This document shows, piece after piece, positions 16,478 through 26,800 of a stretch of DNA of 64,000 bases. Origin of the DNA: Lachnoanaerobaculum sanguinis (GTDB lineage Bacteria; Bacillota; Clostridia; Lachnospirales; Lachnospiraceae); the NCBI RefSeq assembly GCF_033242365.1, contig NZ_BTHK01000007.1, positions 1-64,000 of the forward strand, in the 5' to 3' direction. The notes beneath the pieces were generated by a model. It was not told where the DNA came from, ran no database searches, and saw only the letters and a program-made list of their open reading frames with translations. Numbering within the stretch: the stretch's first letter is position 1; each line of letters starts with the position of its first letter. The position numbers and the translations under genes were made by a program.

Positions 16478-17434
16478 ATGAATGTTTTTGGGGCAGATAG
16501 GTCATCACGATTGCTTAAGATATATTCCAAGCTGGTGAAAGGCTATATTGTAAATAAAAGAGAAGAAGCTGATAACTTCAATGTGGATGAAAGAACGATT
16601 CAAAGGGATATCGCTTCCATAAAAGATTATATGTGTTCCGATATGGCGAGTAACGGTATTATAAACTCCATAGTCTACGACAAAGAGGCAGGTGGTTATA
16701 AGATGGAATCATCATATCAAGGAACTTTGTCAAACAGTGAGACACTTGCAGTATGTAAAATATTGTTGGACAGCAGGGCATTTCCAAAAGATGAAATGCA
16801 AGGGATACTTGATAAACTTATAAGTTGCTGTGTACCGAAAGAGAACAGACAGCCGGTCAAGGAGTTGATAGGAAATGAAGAACATCATTATATAGAGCTG
16901 AGGCATAAAACAAACTTCCTTGATACATTATGGGATCTTGGTCAGGCGATTAGAAGCTGTAAATATGTGGAACTTGAGTACAGGAGAACCAAAGATAAGA
17001 CAATCGTAAAAAGAAAAGTAAAGCCTGTAGGAATAATGTTTTCCGAGTACTACTTTTATATCACTGCATTTATAGATGACAAAGAAGTTTGTGAGAACTT
17101 TGATGTAATAAATGATGCGTTCCCTACAATATACCGTGTAGATAGAATCGTCAGCTATAAAGTACTAGAAGATAGATTTAAAATGCCTTATAAAGACAGA
17201 TTCGAAGAAGGAGAGTTTAGAAAGCGAGTTCAATTTATGTATGGCGGAAAAATAAACAGAATCCGTTTTGAATACAACGGCTCTGACGTTGACGCAATAC
17301 TTGACCGCCTACCAACTGCAAAGATAGAAAGCGAAAAGGATGGCAAGTATATCATTAGGGCAGAGGTATTTGGTAAGGGTATTGATATGTGGATTAGAAG
17401 TCAGGGGGAGAATGTGAAGGTGATAAAGGAATGA
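16478..17434 (+). CDS. WYL-domain transcriptional regulator
   Basis: Regulator of 318 residues. An N-terminal helix-turn-helix region (about 10-60, with NVDERTIQRDIASIKDYM as recognition part) is followed by a WYL domain near 150-235 and a C-terminal WCX-like extension. The WYL motif reads FYI in YYFYITAFI. WYL domains are thought to sense nucleotides or nucleic-acid fragments and often control phage-defence operons. The stop overlaps the next start (ATGA), so the regulator is the first gene of the seven-gene operon. A truncated, frame-broken copy of its first half lies beyond the operon at 29960. Confidence 0.85.
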   Translation: MNVFGADRSSRLLKIYSKLVKGYIVNKREEADNFNVDERTIQRDIASIKDYMCSDMASNGIINSIVYDKEAGGYKMESSYQGTLSNSETLAVCKILLDSRAFPKDEMQGILDKLISCCVPKENRQPVKELIGNEEHHYIELRHKTNFLDTLWDLGQAIRSCKYVELEYRRTKDKTIVKRKVKPVGIMFSEYYFYITAFIDDKEVCENFDVINDAFPTIYRVDRIVSYKVLEDRFKMPYKDRFEEGEFRKRVQFMYGGKINRIRFEYNGSDVDAILDRLPTAKIESEKDGKYIIRAEVFGKGIDMWIRSQGENVKVIKE

Positions 17435-20130
17435 AAGATAATAATATTTTAATTAATATCGAGCGCGATATGGATAATTGCAAAATAAATGTTGAGCGTA
17501 AATTTAATGAAGAAAAAGACTACATAACCAGAACACTAAAAAAATTTAGTGATGAGCAATGCGAAAAGATATGTGCATGTACGAATCCATCTTTGTGGGA
17601 TTATAAGTCTGTTAGGATAAGTTCAACCATAGCTAATATAAATAATCATTTCACATATACTTTAAATAGTATTTATGCAAAATACAAAGAAAGAGTTATT
17701 TTTTACAAGCATAGGCTAAAAACAGATTTTGGTATTTCACCAAAAGTTTTAAACAGCCTTTCGGTAAGAGATGTAAAGTATAATCAGGAAGATGCAGAAA
17801 AGATTGATAGTAAAAGCTATCTTATTTTAAGAGATTGTACGAGAACAATATATGAATATATTCAATCATATATAGGTAATTATGATGTATTCATTGAGTA
17901 TGTATCAGAACAATTATCAAGATGTATAAATTCAATATTTAAGGATGTGTTAGAAGAAAATATTGAATATTATAAATTAGAGTTAATAAGCCTAATATTG
18001 AATACAAAAAGTGACTTTACAAATATAGTAAATGGCACAATGACTGTAGGAGAATTGAATTCAAGTGAGGATAATGTAAACGATAATTTAAATTTGATTA
18101 ATAATGAGAAGGAGCTAGATAGAATAGTAGAAGAAAAAAAATCTGCTGATATGCATATAAAGGAAGAAGAGAAAAAAACAGCATATAATGGTAATATACG
18201 TAGTACTAATTATAATTTCTGTGATTTATATAGTAGTTGTAATATATTATATAAATTTAAACTTCCATATTTTAAGTTTATTAATTCGGTTAATAAAATT
18301 TTGCCATATTTAGATGTGGAGCAACGTATATATATAGAAAAAGAACTGGGAAGTCTGACGAGTAGGTTGGAGGATAATAGCTTATATTTGGGGACAGTTG
18401 GATCTTTTTCAAGTGGAAAGTCTACTTTTTTAAACTCTATATTACATAAAAACTTACTACCGACTGATGCAATTCAGGGTACAACTGTAACTACAAGTAT
18501 TTTAAAAAGATCAAGTGTGGATGATTTGGATATAGTTTACACAGATGGAAGTAGAAAACTATTCTCACAAAATAAGAGTGAATTGATAAAAGAATACTTT
18601 AGAGGTTCAGAAGCGTTATCATATTATAATGATTTTGAATTACAGGTAGACTTATTCAAAAAACTTATTTCAGTTGAAGAAATAGGAAAAAGAGTGAATT
18701 ATGTCACTTTCTACTATAAAAATGAGCATATGCCACAGGGAATAGCTTTGGTAGACACTCCGGGTACAGAGTCGTTAAACAGTCGGCACAATGAAGTCAC
18801 TAAGAATGCGATAGACAATATATGTGATGCTATTGTTGTTATTATACCTCAAGAAAAGCCGGTATCAGAGGATTTAATAGACTATATAAATACAAATTTG
18901 GAAAAGCAAAAGCAAGAAATTATTTTTGTTGTTACTAAGGTTGAGATGCTTGGGGACAAGGATGAATTACCAATGCTTATGAAAAACATTAAGAAAAGAC
19001 TGGAAAAATATATTCATATAGAGGTGAAAAATGTAATTCCTATGCCTACTTTTGTTTACCTTAAGGAAGTCGACATGGATATGAAAACAAATATAAAAGC
19101 AATAAGCGGTATGCCGGAAGACGAGAGAAGTGAAATGGTAAAGCTTTATGAGGATGGTATTGAGAAAATAAAGAATATTCTTGAGAACAACAGAACAACT
19201 TATATTAATAATAGGGCTATGAATATAAGTGATAATATAGTGAGTAGTATTGATAGCATAGTCTCACAAAAGGTAAAAAAGGAAGAGGAGGAAAAGAAAA
19301 AGTATACAAAGAGCATTATGTCTGTAGAAAAATTTCAGAAACGAGTTGTAGAGAGATTTAAGCAGTTTAGACATGATATGGAAAGATGTATTAATGATGA
19401 AATAGATAACCTAAACAGAGATGTAGAAAGAAAAAAGCTTGAAATGCAGACAACATCAAAGACTTGTAAAAAATTAAGTGATCTTACAAATGTGTTTGAT
19501 TTTGAAAAAATATTTGATGAGTATAGGGTTGAAAAGTATGAAGATATTACTAAAGAGCTTTTAGCCGAAATGGAGTCTGAATATACTGATTTAGTTGTTG
19601 ATATCAAAGAGGAATTATTGAATGAATACGGTTGTTGTAATATAAAAAATATTGATACAGATGAACTTGTAGATAGCTCATGGAAAATTTCTGATAGTGA
19701 ATTTGAAAAAGTAAAAAACATATGTAAGGAAGCTCAAAAACAAGCACTACGAGAGTTAGATGTTTTTGCAGATAAGGCTGGTAAAGGGCTTAGTTCTTGG
19801 GGATTAACATTCAAATATATATTGAGTAAGTCAAATACAGTAAAGAGTATATCTAGAGATTTTGAACAAATAACTACTAAGATGATTGACGCAATATCAC
19901 TTACAATGAGAGAATTTTTAGTAACTGAAATATCAGACATTATAGATTCAAATATGGATATTGGAAAAGAAAATATTATATATCTCTTGAAGTACAATAA
20001 ATCAGATATAGAAAAATATATTGAGGATAGAAAGCAAATACTTAGGAATACTAATTCTGATATTCAGATGATGGAAAAGGTAATGGTTAGTATAAATAAG
20101 TATAAGAATATTATAAAGGAGATTAATTAG
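17431..20130 (+). CDS. Dynamin-like GTPase 1, large N-terminal extension
   Basis: Protein of 899 residues. The GTPase domain is not N-terminal: P-loop GSFSSGKST is near 323-331, G2 threonines follow in IQGTTVTTS, G3 DTPG is near 440 and G4 is TKVE near 500, where TKxD is usual. Residues 1-310 are helical, charged and unlike any domain I recognise. After about 600 come long charged helices (coiled coil, KKEEEEKKKY) that resemble a dynamin stalk. No clear membrane segment is visible. Dynamin-like proteins form paired or mixed assemblies on membranes. The gene starts within the WYL stop and ends directly against GTPase 2. Confidence 0.8.
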   Translation: MKDNNILINIERDMDNCKINVERKFNEEKDYITRTLKKFSDEQCEKICACTNPSLWDYKSVRISSTIANINNHFTYTLNSIYAKYKERVIFYKHRLKTDFGISPKVLNSLSVRDVKYNQEDAEKIDSKSYLILRDCTRTIYEYIQSYIGNYDVFIEYVSEQLSRCINSIFKDVLEENIEYYKLELISLILNTKSDFTNIVNGTMTVGELNSSEDNVNDNLNLINNEKELDRIVEEKKSADMHIKEEEKKTAYNGNIRSTNYNFCDLYSSCNILYKFKLPYFKFINSVNKILPYLDVEQRIYIEKELGSLTSRLEDNSLYLGTVGSFSSGKSTFLNSILHKNLLPTDAIQGTTVTTSILKRSSVDDLDIVYTDGSRKLFSQNKSELIKEYFRGSEALSYYNDFELQVDLFKKLISVEEIGKRVNYVTFYYKNEHMPQGIALVDTPGTESLNSRHNEVTKNAIDNICDAIVVIIPQEKPVSEDLIDYINTNLEKQKQEIIFVVTKVEMLGDKDELPMLMKNIKKRLEKYIHIEVKNVIPMPTFVYLKEVDMDMKTNIKAISGMPEDERSEMVKLYEDGIEKIKNILENNRTTYINNRAMNISDNIVSSIDSIVSQKVKKEEEEKKKYTKSIMSVEKFQKRVVERFKQFRHDMERCINDEIDNLNRDVERKKLEMQTTSKTCKKLSDLTNVFDFEKIFDEYRVEKYEDITKELLAEMESEYTDLVVDIKEELLNEYGCCNIKNIDTDELVDSSWKISDSEFEKVKNICKEAQKQALRELDVFADKAGKGLSSWGLTFKYILSKSNTVKSISRDFEQITTKMIDAISLTMREFLVTEISDIIDSNMDIGKENIIYLLKYNKSDIEKYIEDRKQILRNTNSDIQMMEKVMVSINKYKNIIKEIN

Positions 20131-21756
20131 ATGGTAGATTTTGAAAAATTACAGAAGATTTCAAACCTACTGGGGGAGTGTAATAATAAGGAGTTAGCAG
20201 GATTATTAGCTAATTTTATTGAAAGTCATAGTAAAGGTGGTACTAAAACGGTAGGATTTGTAGGTGATGATTTGGTGGGAAAGAGTACAATTATCAACTA
20301 TATTTTGGGTGAAAATGTGCTTCCGACGACAATTATTCCTACAACACCTGAGATTACTATAAAGTATGGAGATAAATATTCGATATATGATGAACAAGGG
20401 GTTATGGTACCTGATAGTGACTTGGTGCAGCTGGAAGAAATATCATCAAATGTAACAATAGTTGCAAACAATAGCTATTTGAAGGATAAGTCATTAGAAT
20501 TTAAGGAGTTCCATGGATTATTCAGTAAAAAGAAGCTTGATGACATAAGTCTAATGATTGATATTTATAAATGTGATGCAGTAGTATTGGTCATGACAGC
20601 TGAACATCTGCTTAGTGAAACAGAAACTATGTTTATAAGTAATTATATAAAGTATGGTGGAGCAAAGAATATTCTATTGGTTATAAACAAACTTTCATTA
20701 GTTGCAGATAGTGATGCAGATAATGTTATAGATTATGTTGAAAAACAAATACAGCTGAAATTTAGTGAAGTAGAATGGAGTATTTTTGATGACACCGGAA
20801 AGTATGAAAAGATACTGAATAAGTATAATAAGACTGATGTTAAGAAGGAGTTTGAAAAGTTATTAGGACCGGAAAAAATAAATGATGAGTATGTACTTTT
20901 AAAAGGGGTATTAGAGTATATAAAAACACATATAGAATCTCAAAAACTTGAAGTTGAAAAATTGGAAAAAGAAAATATAGATGAAATAAAAAATAATAGG
21001 GAAAAACTGTTGCAACAAAAAGAACTTGAGGCTATGTCAATTGAAAGTACAATGCTGGAATTTCAACAAAGACAACATGACAGCATAGAGGAGATTGATA
21101 CCTTCATAAAGAGAGAATTTGATAAGTTGTCAGTAGATATAAATGATAGATTCAGTGATGCAGTTGATAAATTTCTTTGGTATAACTCTGAGTTTGAAGA
21201 TGTATGGGAAAACGGTATAACAGCAGTGGCTTCAAGAGTCGATGAATATGTTACATCAAGAATTAATGATGATACTACTTGGCTTAATAGTTTTTTTCAT
21301 ACCAATCTTTCGACTGAATATACAAATATCGATATAAAATATAAAGGTCAGGCTAATGAAGAGTGTGGTATAGATTATGGAAAATATAGGAAATACCTTC
21401 CTATAGGAATTGCAGGCGGAGTTGGAATAGGCTTTTTCTTATTCAGAATTATTGGTGCGGTAATATCTATTGGTGGTGGTTTTTTGGCTTATACATATCT
21501 GAAACTGAAGGATATTGCTCAGAGTGATGAATTAAAAAATAAAATCAATTCAAAAATCAGGGATATATCATATGAGACAAGGAAGGCTTCAAATAAAGAG
21601 ATTACTAAGATTTATGAAGATATACTTAGAGAGTTTAAAAGAGAAGCTTCTGAGTTTATTGAAATGAAATATAAAATAAATGATATAGAAGTAAATTCTC
21701 ATAAGGAAGAAATAGATACTTTAACAAAAATAATAAGAAAGATTGAGGAGATATAA
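20131..21756 (+). CDS. Dynamin-like GTPase 2 with transmembrane segment
   Basis: Protein of 541 residues. P-loop GDDLVGKST is at about 45-53, followed by IPTTPEITI as a G2-like segment. A clear DxxG G3 motif is missing: the corresponding strand reads LEFKEFHGLF. G4 is NKLS near 185. Helical, charged sequence runs from about 270 to 400. One or two hydrophobic segments follow at about 427-455 (IGIAGGVGIGFFLF, then AVISIGGGFLAY), so this member is probably the membrane-anchored subunit. Hydrolysis may be weak or absent. It begins directly after the stop of GTPase 1 and is followed two bases later by GTPase 3. Confidence 0.75.
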   Translation: MVDFEKLQKISNLLGECNNKELAGLLANFIESHSKGGTKTVGFVGDDLVGKSTIINYILGENVLPTTIIPTTPEITIKYGDKYSIYDEQGVMVPDSDLVQLEEISSNVTIVANNSYLKDKSLEFKEFHGLFSKKKLDDISLMIDIYKCDAVVLVMTAEHLLSETETMFISNYIKYGGAKNILLVINKLSLVADSDADNVIDYVEKQIQLKFSEVEWSIFDDTGKYEKILNKYNKTDVKKEFEKLLGPEKINDEYVLLKGVLEYIKTHIESQKLEVEKLEKENIDEIKNNREKLLQQKELEAMSIESTMLEFQQRQHDSIEEIDTFIKREFDKLSVDINDRFSDAVDKFLWYNSEFEDVWENGITAVASRVDEYVTSRINDDTTWLNSFFHTNLSTEYTNIDIKYKGQANEECGIDYGKYRKYLPIGIAGGVGIGFFLFRIIGAVISIGGGFLAYTYLKLKDIAQSDELKNKINSKIRDISYETRKASNKEITKIYEDILREFKREASEFIEMKYKINDIEVNSHKEEIDTLTKIIRKIEEI

Positions 21757-21758
21757 TT

Positions 21759-23816
21759 ATGCCAATTAGTAGCTATGAGGATATGAAGGAGAAAAAGGGT
21801 AAGATAGTACATTCATTGATAGAAGTGGCAGAAGTTGTGGATGAGCTAATTGATATAGGGGTAAATATTAATGATTCGGATTTGGTGGCTCTATTGAATT
21901 TAAAGAAAAAGGTTGAAGATGATGACTTTAAGGTGCTTGTTATAGGTGAGTTTAAGAATGGAAAGAGTACATTTATAAATTCAATGATGGGATCCAAAAT
22001 TCTACCGGCATACTCAACACCATGCACAGCTGTGATTAATGAAGTAAAATATGGTGAAAGGGAGAGTGCTACTCTGTATTTCAAGAATCCGCTACCGAAT
22101 AAAATATCTTCTGATATTTCAATTAAGGCAAAGCAACATATTGAAAAGTTTGCAGGTAAAACTATTCCACCAATAGAATTGGATGTAGATGAATTAAAGG
22201 AATATGTAGTTATACCGGATCCTACAAAAGATCAGGCGGATTCTATTCAGGAATTACCATATGATAAAGTGATATTGAGATATCCTATAGAATTATGTCA
22301 TGACGGTATCACTATTATAGATTCTCCGGGGCTAAATGAAAATGGTACTAGGACCAAAGTTACAGGGGAATATCTAAAACAGGCGGATGCTATAATTTTT
22401 GTATTTAGATGTCCTAAGATTGCAGGAGAATCTGAGATGAATTATATAACTGATCAGATTCGCAATAATGAATATAAAGACATATTCTTTATTTGTAATG
22501 CAATTAATCAAGTGCCTGATGATGAGCAGGATAGACTTATAAAGTTTGGAAATAAAAAACTATCATCGCTGACTGATTTGGGCGAAAAAGGGATATTTTA
22601 TGTTGATGCTTTAGGTGCACTGAAAGCGAGAATGAATAAAGATAAGTCTGCGTTAGCAGATACAGGAATGCTTGAATTTGAAACCGCACTCTCAGAGTAC
22701 CTTAGAGAGAACAAGGGTAAAGCAAAGCTTATGCAAGTTATAAGTCCAGCAATAAATCACATTGATATAAAACTAAGGAAGGAGTATATAGAAAATTATA
22801 TTAAATCTCTTGATAAGGAAGTGGATGAGCGTGAAGAAAGAATAAAAGCTGCTATGCCTAACTTAGATAAGGCCAGACAAAGAAAGAAAGACACAATAAG
22901 TATAATAGCTCTCAGGATGAGAGAATTGGAAGATGATATAGAGAACTCTATGAATGATGAGTTTGATACTATAATTAATAGAGTTCCCAAAGTCGTAGAG
23001 GATATGAAACTTGAAAACAGTATGACAGTCAATCCTTTTAAGCAGAAATCTAAGAAAGATGCACTCGAAAAAGAGGTTGTATCTAATCTTGAACAATTTG
23101 TACAAAAAGAAATGGCAGTTTGGGGTAGGGATAAGTTAAAGGTGCTTGTAGATCGGAAAATCAATGAACTGGAGAAGGAAATCGGAAAAAATATAGATGA
23201 GTTCTATGATTATTTGGATGAATTCAGATATGTGGTAAGTGGAGTAGAAAAGCCACAGAATATATCTGGGCTAAGCAGAGTTTCCGCTACTATCTTAGGT
23301 ACAATTGTAGGTGGACCTGTATATGGAGCTGTAGGGGCAAGCTTAGGCTTGGGAGAAGTTGCAAAAAGGTCTGCGATAACAATGGGCTTAACCTTTGCAG
23401 GAGGTACAATACTGGCTTTTACACCAATTGGATTAGCGGCAGCTACAACAGCGACTACAATCGCTCTTCTTGGAGCCGGAATATTACAGCTGGCAACAGG
23501 TGGTAAGGCTTTAACAGATAAATATAAAAACAAGTTAAAAGAAAGTTTTATTAAGAGCTTAAAAGAAACAAGAGAGAAAAGTTGTAAAGACTATGCCAAT
23601 ACAGTTACTAATGATGTTAGAGAAAAATTTAAATATGTAGAACAGGTATTAGATGGTGAGATAGAGCAGATATTAGGTTATATTGCTGCCTTAGACAGGG
23701 ATAAAAATGATAGTAAAGAAGATAGAGACATAAAAGTTGTCAGACTAAAAGAATGCGAGGGAAGATTGCTTGATATAAGAAATTCCTTAAAAAATATTGG
23801 GGATTCTCTTGATTAG
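21759..23816 (+). CDS. Dynamin-family GTPase 3
   Basis: The 685-residue protein is the most typical dynamin of the three. P-loop GEFKNGKST is at about 62-70, G2 lies in STPCTAVINEV and G3 in IDSPGLNENG near 187. G4 reads CNAIN where N/TKxD is expected. Helical stalk-like sequence runs from about 340 to 500. A glycine- and alanine-rich hydrophobic region at about 507-585 (including GGPVYGAVGASLGLG) resembles the membrane-inserting paddle of bacterial dynamin-like proteins. A charged helical tail follows. The spacing of 8 bases to the HerA gene, with GGAGGG before its start, supports one operon. Confidence 0.85.
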   Translation: MPISSYEDMKEKKGKIVHSLIEVAEVVDELIDIGVNINDSDLVALLNLKKKVEDDDFKVLVIGEFKNGKSTFINSMMGSKILPAYSTPCTAVINEVKYGERESATLYFKNPLPNKISSDISIKAKQHIEKFAGKTIPPIELDVDELKEYVVIPDPTKDQADSIQELPYDKVILRYPIELCHDGITIIDSPGLNENGTRTKVTGEYLKQADAIIFVFRCPKIAGESEMNYITDQIRNNEYKDIFFICNAINQVPDDEQDRLIKFGNKKLSSLTDLGEKGIFYVDALGALKARMNKDKSALADTGMLEFETALSEYLRENKGKAKLMQVISPAINHIDIKLRKEYIENYIKSLDKEVDEREERIKAAMPNLDKARQRKKDTISIIALRMRELEDDIENSMNDEFDTIINRVPKVVEDMKLENSMTVNPFKQKSKKDALEKEVVSNLEQFVQKEMAVWGRDKLKVLVDRKINELEKEIGKNIDEFYDYLDEFRYVVSGVEKPQNISGLSRVSATILGTIVGGPVYGAVGASLGLGEVAKRSAITMGLTFAGGTILAFTPIGLAAATTATTIALLGAGILQLATGGKALTDKYKNKLKESFIKSLKETREKSCKDYANTVTNDVREKFKYVEQVLDGEIEQILGYIAALDRDKNDSKEDRDIKVVRLKECEGRLLDIRNSLKNIGDSLD

Positions 23817-23824
23817 GAGGGAAA

Positions 23825-26800
23825 ATGAGTTTAAGAGAACAGATGAGCAGTAATAATGATAATGTTGTGCAAAAGGTTAGAGTAAAAGATTTAATGGAGA
23901 ATAAACCTTTAATATCAGATACTGCTGCAAGCTTATTATTTGCTGAGAAAATTGTTAAGAAGCTGTATTTAAATGATTTGGAAAGATATAAAGTATCAAA
24001 GCCAAGCAGAAGTGTTTTAGAGTTATCTACAGATAGAAATATTAAGATGTTTAAGATATCAGGTCTGGTGTTTGACAAGGATGAAAAGATATTGGACAGA
24101 CTTAATAATGTATACAGTTCTATGCATGGTTTGGGATTGTCTATTGTATTTATGTTGAAAAGTGACGGAACAAGCATTGACCTCTATATGGGTACAAAAA
24201 GTATAGAAGAAGATTTTACTGAAAATCCTGAGCTTGGAAAAGCATTTGAGAAATCATTTACAGGTAATTTCCCAGGCAGTCAAATAACAGATGTAGATAT
24301 ATTGGAATATAATGACTTGTTGGAGAATATATTGCCTAAAAATGGAAAGAATACAGTTACTGCATTAACCAGCATACCATCTATAAAAGATAAAGATGCT
24401 CATAATGAACAGTTTATACAGGGAATAGAGAAGTTTGTGGATGCAATGCAGGGTGAAGTTTTTACAGTGCTTATTATTTCTGATCCTATTTCAGATTGGA
24501 GAATGGAGCAGGTTAAACAGGGGTATGGAGAAATATACTCTCAGATGTCATCTTTAGCTGAGTATAGTTTGACAGTGGGTACAAATGAAGGAATTTCCAT
24601 ATCTGAGTCTGAGATGAAGGGGTATACGGATACAATCGGTAATAGTATATCTAAGACCCAGAGTTTTACAAAGGGTTCAAGCAAAACTAAAAGTGAGAGC
24701 ATAACAAATACAATCGGTATTAGCGCAGGGCTTAATGGAAGTGGTTCAGTAGCACAAGGAACAAGTAGTTCGACTTCATTAAGTGCAAATGCTGGAGCTA
24801 CAATTCCGATTGTACCGGTTGTATCAGCCGGTATAGGTATTGCAAAAACTTTTGCTTCAAGTCTGACTAATACTATAACAGGTGGAGCTAATGTTGGTGT
24901 AAGTGCATCAAGGGCATATCAACATGGTGAGTCGGTAGGGACTAATGAGAGTGAAAGTGAAGGAACACAAAAATCTTCACAAAAATCTACTTCAACCACA
25001 ACTCAGAGTACAAGTCAAAAAGGGATGAATACAGGGACATCAACATCTTCAATGATCAAGTTTGAGAATAAACAAATTAAAGTATTTTTAGAATGTGTTG
25101 ATGAGCACTTAAAAAGAATAAAAGAATGTGAGAACTATGGAATGTGGGCAAGTGCTGCGTATTTTATAAGTAATTCAAAAGAAACGTCTATTATTTCTGC
25201 AAGTGCTTATAGAGGAATAATTAATGGAGAAGGTACTTCATTAGAATCAGCGAACATGAATACTTGGTTTAGAGATGATTCAACAAAGATGATAAATGAA
25301 TACTTACGTCATTTTACACATCCAAGTTTTCATGATCCTGACTATTTAATTAACCTCGAAGCTATTACAGATGTAACTCCGGCTACAATGTTAAGCACAA
25401 AGGAGTTATCTGTACAATGTGGTATACCGTATAATGGAGTTCCAGGTATATTTGTAAGAGAGATGGCAAGGTTTGGGAGAGATGTGCAGAGTACGAAGAA
25501 TGTCGATTTACCGATTAGATTAGGTAATATTTATCATATGGGAAAAGAGTACAACAATCATGTAGTAAATGTTGATTTAAAAAGATTAGGTGAGCATACA
25601 TTTATTACAGGTTCAACCGGCTCAGGTAAGTCTAATACAGTATACTCTCTGGTTGCCAGACTAAATAAACTGTTACCTAATGATTATCCTTATGTAGGAC
25701 AGTACATAGATAAACAGATACCAACTTTGATTATTGAGCCTGCAAAGGGTGAGTACAAGCAAGTGTTTGGAGATAAATTTAATGTTTATGGAACTAATCC
25801 TGCTATTACAGAATTACTCAGAATAAATCCGTTTAAGTTTGAAAACGGTATTCATGTATTAGAACATATTGATAGACTGGTAGATATTTTTAACGTATGT
25901 TGGCCAATGTATGCGGCGATGCCGGCAGTATTGAAAGAAGCAATAGAGAAAGCATATATCTCAAGCGGATGGGATCTTAAATGTTCCATAAATACAAACG
26001 GTATTGATATATATCCAAGCTTCATGGATTTATTACAGGCTTTAAGAGAAGTGGTAAGCAGCTCAGAATATTCAGAGGAAGTTAAGGATAATTATACAGG
26101 ATCATTGGTAACGAGGGTAAGGTCTTTAACTAACGGATTGAATGGACAAATTTTTACAGCTGATGAGATTGATAGTAATAAGTTGTTTAATGAAAGTACA
26201 ATAATTGACCTGAGTAGAGTGGGTTCCAGCGAAACAAAGTCAATGATTATGGGAATCATTATTATGAGATTACAAGAAAGAAGAATGTGTGAAGGCGGTA
26301 TAAATTTACCTCTAAAGCATGTTACTGTAATTGAAGAAGCTCATAATCTTTTAAGGAGAGTTTCTACAGAACAAACGTCAGAGAGTTCAAACTTGCTTGG
26401 GAAGTCGGTTGAGATGATGGCAAATGCCATAGCTGAGATGAGAACGTATGGTGAAGGTTTTGTTATAGTCGACCAATCACCGACATTGCTTGATATGTCA
26501 GTAATAAGAAACACTAATACAAAAGTAATTATGCATTTACCTGATTTGACTGATAGAGAACTTGTAGGCAGAGCGGCAGGATTAACAGACAGTCAGATTG
26601 TTGAGCTCGCAAAAATTCCTACAGGCGTAGCAGCAGTATATCAGAACAAATGGGTAGAAGCGGTATTATGCAAAATTGATAAATATAATATTGAACCAAA
26701 GGAATATAAACATCAGTATAAAGCGGGTGGTAATGGTCAGTTATGTACTACAAAAGTTATTGAATATCTACTCTCAAGTTTAAAAAATGCAGAAGTTAGA

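Larger units (their letters stand above)
15709..16805 (+). repeat. Direct repeat, left copy (Rpn 3' end plus WYL 5' end)
   Basis: This stretch is matched by 29406-30285. Shared parts are the Rpn C-terminal codons, the hairpin terminator, an AT-rich leader, the promoter block and the first 108 or so codons of the WYL gene. The left copy carries about 165 extra bases (roughly 16111-16275) including the 12-base tandem repeat. Together the copies bracket the GTPase/HerA operon and its downstream region, with about 13.7 kb from one copy to the other. Confidence 0.75.

Noticed and set aside
19335..19721. Antisense open frames opposite the GTPase and HerA genes
   Set aside because: These are low-complexity Ser/Phe/Ile-rich shadows without ribosome sites, covered by real genes on the other strand.
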